Under the pieces are notes generated by a model that worked only from the letters and a program-made list of their open reading frames with translations, was not told the origin of the DNA and ran no database searches. 30,039 nucleotides of DNA from a virus. The first letter of the stretch is position 1; every line of letters starts with the position of its first letter. The translations under genes and the position numbers were made by a program. The stretch covers positions 1-30,039 of IMG/VR virus record IMGVR_UViG_3300017720_000042; one strand, written 5' to 3'. Positions 26,499-30,039 of the stretch are shown here, piece after piece.

Positions 26499-27656
26499 TT
26501 ATCGTATAGCGTAACGAGCTACCTTTGGTCTAGCTAGTTTTTTGATAATACTATAACGGACTGAATCAATACTATGATCGTTTTTTTGTACAGGAACATT
26601 AAGCAGAGTTCCGTTTTTATCTTCTTGCCATTTATAGTTTTTAAACTCCTTTAAAGTATTCATAGACCTGGAGGTTATATGGAGCTTGTATCTTTTAAGT
26701 AAGTCAATACCCATATTAATAGAGTCCCTACCTTTTTGAGCAGCCTTAACATTATATCCGTATCTATGCAGTTCGTCTATAGACTTAGGCTCGGCTGAGT
26801 CTGCAAAGATTTCTATTTGTCTAGTTATTCCTAGTTCTACAAATTTGTCTTTTATGTCTCGGTTAGTTAAACCATAACTATAAAATAATTCATCTATATA
26901 TAATTTGTCTTGATAGACGTAAGAAAAAACTAAACAGCTAGGATCGTTGACAAAGCCCCAATCTAAACCTCCTGCTATAAACTCAGCCTCAGCAGGTATT
27001 TTATCTATTTCTAAATAAGTAAATATAGTTGCTCTATTCCTACCTACCTGACCTAAACCATAAACCCTCCAATAGTCAGCGTCAGTATCTTTAAGGCGTT
27101 CTATTTCTTTTACTATGTCAGGGTTTAGAAACCTATTATCTTTATAAGTTGTTATATTAAAAAAAGCATCGTTCCTGGTTTTAACTTTGCTATATATCCA
27201 GGAGTATTCATCGGAGGGGTTATAATCTAAAATAAGGTTAGACTCAGTTCTAAATAGAATTTGATTAAATGATTCGTAGCTACATTCGTTAGCCTCGTTT
27301 ATAAAGGCTATATGTCTTTTACGTCCTTTAAGTCTTGAGGGTTGGTCGATACTCACAAACTCGAATAAATTGTTGTTTAGTTTATATTCGCTATTACTTT
27401 TATTATGAGCTTGGTCTTCGTATAGATTATACGTCTCAAGTATGTCGAAGAAGTCTCTCATTACTGTAGCCCTTAAAGCAGGATAGGTAGCCCTAAATAT
27501 TGTAATGGTTTTATTAGTATGTTTCATAGCATACCCAAAGATTAACCAAAGAATTATATTATAGGTTTTACCTGAACGAGTTCCTCCTTGAAATATTTTT
27601 ATTTTATGATCTGACTTATGCAGATAGTCATATACTATATTAGTCTGTACTTTCAT
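26499..27656 (-). CDS. terL: Terminase large subunit
   Basis: A 385-residue packaging motor with ATPase and nuclease domains, on the short side for the family but complete. Walker A is GGTRSGKT (24-31). Walker B is HIAFINEANE (115-124) with the catalytic glutamate. The coupling region follows near 145-150 (DYNPSDE). The RNase H-like nuclease has aspartates at D232 (GGLDWGFVNDPS), D286 (IFADSAEP) and D364 (NDHSIDSVRY). The sequence is of the PBSX/terminase-3 kind. It cuts concatemeric DNA and drives it through the portal. It overlaps the small subunit by 17 bp. The downstream gap is occupied by a promoter and RNA element of a different unit. Confidence 0.96.
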   Translation of the reverse strand: MKVQTNIVYDYLHKSDHKIKIFQGGTRSGKTYNIILWLIFGYAMKHTNKTITIFRATYPALRATVMRDFFDILETYNLYEDQAHNKSNSEYKLNNNLFEFVSIDQPSRLKGRKRHIAFINEANECSYESFNQILFRTESNLILDYNPSDEYSWIYSKVKTRNDAFFNITTYKDNRFLNPDIVKEIERLKDTDADYWRVYGLGQVGRNRATIFTYLEIDKIPAEAEFIAGGLDWGFVNDPSCLVFSYVYQDKLYIDELFYSYGLTNRDIKDKFVELGITRQIEIFADSAEPKSIDELHRYGYNVKAAQKGRDSINMGIDLLKRYKLHITSRSMNTLKEFKNYKWQEDKNGTLLNVPVQKNDHSIDSVRYSIIKKLARPKVARYAIR

Positions 27657-27996
27657 CTATTGAGCCTAAAACTTCTACTTCAAATTTCCTAGCTTCAGGT
27701 ATAGCAATTTCTTGACGTTCTACATAACCTCGGCTTTTAGCCCTAGTTTTTAAATAGAATATAATTGAAGCAGTGTCGTTAGCTTTGATTCTCTCATAGA
27801 GCTTAGACTCTACAAAATCTATAGCTGACTCAGTTATGTCTTGGACTTCTTGTTTGTAGTCTTCGTCTTCTTTTAACCACCTATAATGAGTCTGCCTACT
27901 AATATTTACAGCTAGACAACTTGTAGAAACTATGCCTAGGTTAAAGGTCAAGGCTTCTATCATATCCTTTTTTTTAGTGTAACTTTTGTCATTCAT
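27640..27996 (-). CDS. terS: Terminase small subunit
   Basis: A 118-residue protein with an N-terminal helix-turn-helix (about 10-37: DMIEALTFNLGIVSTSC then VNISRQTHYRWLKED), an 'SR.T.YrWl..D..' recognition helix common in phage small terminases. A helical oligomerisation region follows (ESAIDFVESKLYERIKANDT) and then 'ASIIFYLKTRAKSRGYVERQ', typical of the family C-terminal to the HTH. It recognises the packaging site and feeds DNA to the large subunit. It overlaps terL by 17 bp. Late promoter motif L5 ends 5 bp before its ATG, inside the 3' end of the preceding gene. Confidence 0.9.
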   Translation of the reverse strand: MNDKSYTKKKDMIEALTFNLGIVSTSCLAVNISRQTHYRWLKEDEDYKQEVQDITESAIDFVESKLYERIKANDTASIIFYLKTRAKSRGYVERQEIAIPEARKFEVEVLGSIDESTD

Positions 27997-28001
27997 TTTA
28001 T

Positions 28002-28028
28002 ATATAACGTAAGAAATTTATTATTTGC
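28002..28028 (-). promoter_or_regulatory. Late promoter motif L5 (GCAAAT-N12-ACGTTATAT)
   Basis: GCAAAT at 28023-28028, 12-bp spacer, ACGTTATAT at 28002-28010, with the terS ATG beginning 5 bp later. The -35-like box lies inside the last codons of the DnaA-like gene (stop 28021-28023), so the motif is kept even where it must also serve as coding sequence. Confidence 0.8.
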
Positions 28029-28449
28029 TAAGTAATTCTTTTAGAAACTTTCTAGTTTTATTTAATTGGTTTTTGGTTTGTATCTTACTAACTAGGCTTA
28101 TTACATTGTTAATTTGCCTTGGAGAAACTTCTTGTAGTTTTATAACGTCTACTATATCTAAGAAATGAGGGTTTCTAAATACTACGTCTTTAAAGTTTTT
28201 TATACTATGTATAATAGTAGTATGATGCCTTTTTTTGTTTTTACTTAAATAGTAATCTCTTATTGCAAATAACGTCTGCTGATATTCTACTTTTAATAAA
28301 TAATCAAATAAAGCTCTAGCGTCTACTAGGTCTTGAGTCTTAGCCTCTATAAATATATTAGTCTTAGTATGTTCTATTACTAAGTCGGCTACTCTTTTTA
28401 TCTGAGAGTTATTTAATGGTTTTTTAATTATCTGGTTTGTCTTTAACAT
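28021..28449 (-). CDS. Free-standing DnaA domain IV-like DNA-binding protein
   Basis: A 142-residue protein with no ATPase domain. Residues about 20-90 match the helical DNA-binding domain IV of DnaA: 'VIEHTKTNIFIEAKTQDLVD' and ARALFDYLLK correspond to 'v...y.i....l.s..R...i..pRqiamyL', and YLSKNKKRHHTTIIHSIKNF corresponds to the helix-turn-helix signature 'f.grDHtTVlha...i', with HHTTI at 75-79. The remaining 50 residues are helical and basic. It could bind DnaA-box-like sites to start phage replication, or compete with host DnaA. It lies between the methyltransferases and terS. The similarity is seen by eye and persuasive, though the aspartate of DHTT is histidine here. Confidence 0.72.
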   Translation of the reverse strand: MLKTNQIIKKPLNNSQIKRVADLVIEHTKTNIFIEAKTQDLVDARALFDYLLKVEYQQTLFAIRDYYLSKNKKRHHTTIIHSIKNFKDVVFRNPHFLDIVDVIKLQEVSPRQINNVISLVSKIQTKNQLNKTRKFLKELLSK

Positions 28450-28576
28450 TTTCTTTTTTTGTTTCGGCTAACTCTGTAACCATATTATTATAATTCATTA
28501 ATAAAGCGTATAAATTAGTTACTGCTTTTTCTAGCTGACTAATACGCTGAGTATTTGTACTTTTTTTCGGTTTCAT
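28424..28576 (-). CDS. Small hypothetical coiled-coil-prone protein (50 aa)
   Basis: Open frame of 50 codons. ATG 28574-28576 overlaps the methyltransferase stop (28576-28578) by one base, and the 3' end overlaps the DnaA-like gene by 26 bp. The product starts MKPKKSTNTQRISQLEKAVT and is helical with a heptad-like centre and a charged tail. No family recognised. The overlaps and frame length support a real gene. Confidence 0.72.
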   Translation of the reverse strand: MKPKKSTNTQRISQLEKAVTNLYALLMNYNNMVTELAETKKENVKDKPDN

Positions 28577-29232
28577 TACATTGATTTATTTAAAATTTCT
28601 ATACATAGATCCTTTGGTATTTTACTACGTTCATAATTATTTTTTTGACCCTGAAGACCTTTACCTAAAGCTCCGGCTTCTTTTTTAGCTTTATAACCTC
28701 TAGGCTGTTTATCGTGATGACAATTTTCATTACCATTAAAACATTGAGGTCTTGGTAGCCAACCATTCGGTCTAAACAAACTATAAATATTATTACTCCA
28801 AATATCGGTAGGTTTAGCATAGCTTAAACCATACTTACAATACCATACTGTCGTTTTAGGTAGCCCATACATAAAAGGCATTTTCCGTAACATTCCCCTA
28901 GGGTTTTCAATATACCAATATTTAGGTTTTAGTTGTTTAATAATACTTAGTGTTTTTTTTACTATGTCGTCTGAAACTTTAGCAAAGTCTGACATTGGTT
29001 TATTATGGGGTCTATGGTGCGAAATAGCCGAAACGCTATAAGTAGTACAAGGAGGCGAAGCCCATATCATAGTAGGCTTAAAAGGTATTTTGTTTATATC
29101 AAATTCTAATATATCTACGACATAATCTATTTTATCAAAATTATGCAAGTCGCTACTAAAAACTTCAAAGCCTAATTTCTCTGCTTCTATTCCTATACTA
29201 CGACTACCTGCAAATAATTCTAATAGCTTCAT
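28576..29232 (-). CDS. Cytosine-C5 DNA methyltransferase-like protein A (218 aa)
   Basis: A 218-residue protein with Dcm-type motifs. Motif I is LFAGSRSIGIEAEKLGF (6-22), which binds AdoMet. Motif IV is WASPPCTTYS (57-66) with the catalytic cysteine C62. YWYIENPRG (105-113) stands for motif VI, with ENP in place of the usual ENV. The C-terminal 'RSKIPKDLCIEILNK' may be a reduced motif X. It is far shorter than bacterial C5 enzymes (over 300 residues) and has little room for a target-recognition domain, as in other phage versions. Likely role: modify phage DNA against host restriction. It overlaps methyltransferase B as ATGA. No restriction enzyme gene is nearby. Confidence 0.8.
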   Translation of the reverse strand: MKLLELFAGSRSIGIEAEKLGFEVFSSDLHNFDKIDYVVDILEFDINKIPFKPTMIWASPPCTTYSVSAISHHRPHNKPMSDFAKVSDDIVKKTLSIIKQLKPKYWYIENPRGMLRKMPFMYGLPKTTVWYCKYGLSYAKPTDIWSNNIYSLFRPNGWLPRPQCFNGNENCHHDKQPRGYKAKKEAGALGKGLQGQKNNYERSKIPKDLCIEILNKSM

Positions 29233-29888
29233 AACAATAACGAAGTTTGAGTTGTATTCTTACTCTCCATAATTCCCATAGCCCTATTTAATATTACGTC
29301 TCCAACCTCATAGTCTACTAAGTTTCTTATAATTTTTATTTTACTTTGACTCCCTTTATAAGTGTCTAAAAACTTTCTATCAATTTTATGAAACTCACAT
29401 AGTTTATTTTTTTCATCGTCAGCCTGACCACACATTATACCCTTTGCCTCGGCTCTATCTATAGTAGCAGGTAATTTAAAATTACACCAATATAAATGAC
29501 GACCTCGTTTCTGAGCTTCGATTAAAGGTTTGTAATAAGGTATAACATTTTCGACTACATATTTTCCTTTAAAATGTTCTTGAAGAAATAATATTTGTTG
29601 ATACAAACTCATATCAGGATATTTAGGAATATAAAAATCTCTGTTTTTTTGGGTTACTCTTACTTTGCTATGGGTAGGGCAAGGAGGACTAGACCAAATA
29701 AAATCATATTCTTTATAGTGATCTAAAATATATTTATGGGCATCGGCTACTATTACTTCGTCTTGGGGGAAACGTTCTTTATACATTCTAGCTAAGTCAG
29801 GGTCTAACTCTACTGCTGTAATTTTATGTTCGTCTGACCATTTATACCTATTACCTCCTAAGCAGGCATATAAATTTAATATTCTCAT
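29229..29888 (-). CDS. Cytosine-C5 DNA methyltransferase-like protein B (219 aa)
   Basis: A 219-residue protein with motif I NLYACLGGNRYKW (5-17), motif II AVELDPDLARMY (25-36), an acidic motif III-like segment VIVADAHKYI (45-54), motif IV SSPPCPTHS (66-74) with catalytic C70, motif VI YVVENVIPYY (110-119), a segment GRHLYWCNF (129-137) like motif VIII, and 'IRNLVDYEVGDVILNRA' near the end, a clear motif X-like 'RN.v.p..G..i'. It is only distantly similar to its neighbour A, so the pair is unlikely to be a recent duplication. The ATG overlaps the stop of the RecE-like gene across the genome junction. Target site not predictable from sequence. Confidence 0.85.
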   Translation of the reverse strand: MRILNLYACLGGNRYKWSDEHKITAVELDPDLARMYKERFPQDEVIVADAHKYILDHYKEYDFIWSSPPCPTHSKVRVTQKNRDFYIPKYPDMSLYQQILFLQEHFKGKYVVENVIPYYKPLIEAQKRGRHLYWCNFKLPATIDRAEAKGIMCGQADDEKNKLCEFHKIDRKFLDTYKGSQSKIKIIRNLVDYEVGDVILNRAMGIMESKNTTQTSLLL

Positions 29889-30039
29889 AGCGTCCCCTGA
29901 ATAGTATAGTCGTTAATATCAAAGTCGTCTCTTATATAAGTGTTATATAGTTCTATGCCTCGTTTTAATTCTTTACGTCCGTACTCGTAAAACTCTTCCG
30001 AAACGTTCCAAATTCCAATATCTAAGTTAGCTTTGTCTA
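29746..30039. repeat. Terminal direct repeat, copy 2
   Basis: Second copy of bases 1-294, 287 of 294 identical and without indels. Substitutions relative to copy 1 fall at 29849, 29890, 29894, 29900, 29909, 29915 and 29936. All are synonymous in the two genes covered. This copy joins the end of the methyltransferase cluster to the nuclease gene, and with copy 1 it closes the genome. Confidence 0.97.
29885..30039 (-). CDS. PD-(D/E)XK exonuclease, C-terminal part (cut by window edge)
   Basis: The last 50 or so codons of the RecE/YqaJ-like nuclease, the complete form of which is at 140-919. The amino-acid sequence is identical to that copy although six bases differ, all at third codon positions. 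Its TGA (29885-29887) overlaps the methyltransferase B ATG (29886-29888). The rest is absent because the window ends. Confidence 0.93.
   Translation of the reverse strand, partial: DKANLDIGIWNVSEEFYEYGRKELKRGIELYNTYIRDDFDINDYTIQGTL

Noticed and set aside
1-30039. Integrase, repressor, toxin-antitoxin, retron, CRISPR or transposase genes
   Set aside because: None was seen in any frame. The window has no evidence for lysogeny or mobile insertions, apart from the promoter-terminator unit at 25850-26481.

Overview
The window is a tailed bacteriophage genome, almost certainly infecting a Bacteroidota host of the class Flavobacteriia. The DNA is very A+T-rich and every convincing gene lies on the minus strand. 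Start codons lack Shine-Dalgarno sites and genes are packed with ATGA or TAATG overlaps. One promoter has the Bacteroidota -33/-7 form (TTTG, TAnnTTTG). Many proteins resemble families seen mainly in Bacteroidota phages. Bases 1-294 recur at 29746-30039, so the window is one circular or terminally redundant genome of about 29,745 bp read slightly past its start. The two copies differ at 7 positions, all synonymous. A tape-measure protein and a tail-tube-like protein suggest a siphovirus. There is no integrase, repressor, tRNA, CRISPR array or insertion sequence.

Transcription runs from high to low coordinates. (1) 28021-29888 and 140-1753 (joined across the ends): two cytosine-C5 methyltransferase-like genes, a free-standing DnaA domain IV-like protein, a RecE/YqaJ-type PD-(D/E)XK nuclease and small proteins. 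(2) 1812-5257: DNA replication and recombination: a coiled-coil protein, two related OB-fold-like proteins, an SSB-like protein with an acidic DDLPF tail, a DnaB/RecA-type ATPase, a sigma-factor-like protein and a second PD-(D/E)XK nuclease. (3) 26499-27996: small and large terminase. (4) 25850-26481: a self-contained unit with a consensus host-type promoter, a folded RNA leader, two small genes and a terminator. (5) 18965-25811: tail genes, including a -1 frameshifted tail assembly chaperone, two large tail proteins and the tape measure. (6) 14760-18931: XkdF-like protease, scaffold, major capsid and tail-tube-like protein. (7) 5412-14674: portal, connector, fibre, LamG-like protein, lysis genes and a NinG-like nuclease.

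The main discovery is a bipartite motif, (G)CAAAT - 12 bp (once 11) - ACGTTATAT, present five times. It always sits 4-7 bp before the start codon of a morphogenesis gene (14674, 18139, 18931, 25811, 27996), and twice it abuts an intrinsic terminator. The form (-35-like box, rigid spacer, CGTT-containing -10-like box) resembles ECF sigma promoters, and the phage encodes a sigma-like protein (2596-3183). I infer an early-to-late switch in which this protein reads these promoters and makes leaderless or nearly leaderless late mRNAs. Early genes instead share a different upstream module (1776-1804 and 5275-5303).

About fifteen genes of 41-56 codons, which automated callers may miss, fill nearly every gap. 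The longest stretch without a gene is 179 bp (26320-26498), and it holds the promoter and RNA leader of the inserted unit. Functions rest on motif recognition by eye; no database search was run.
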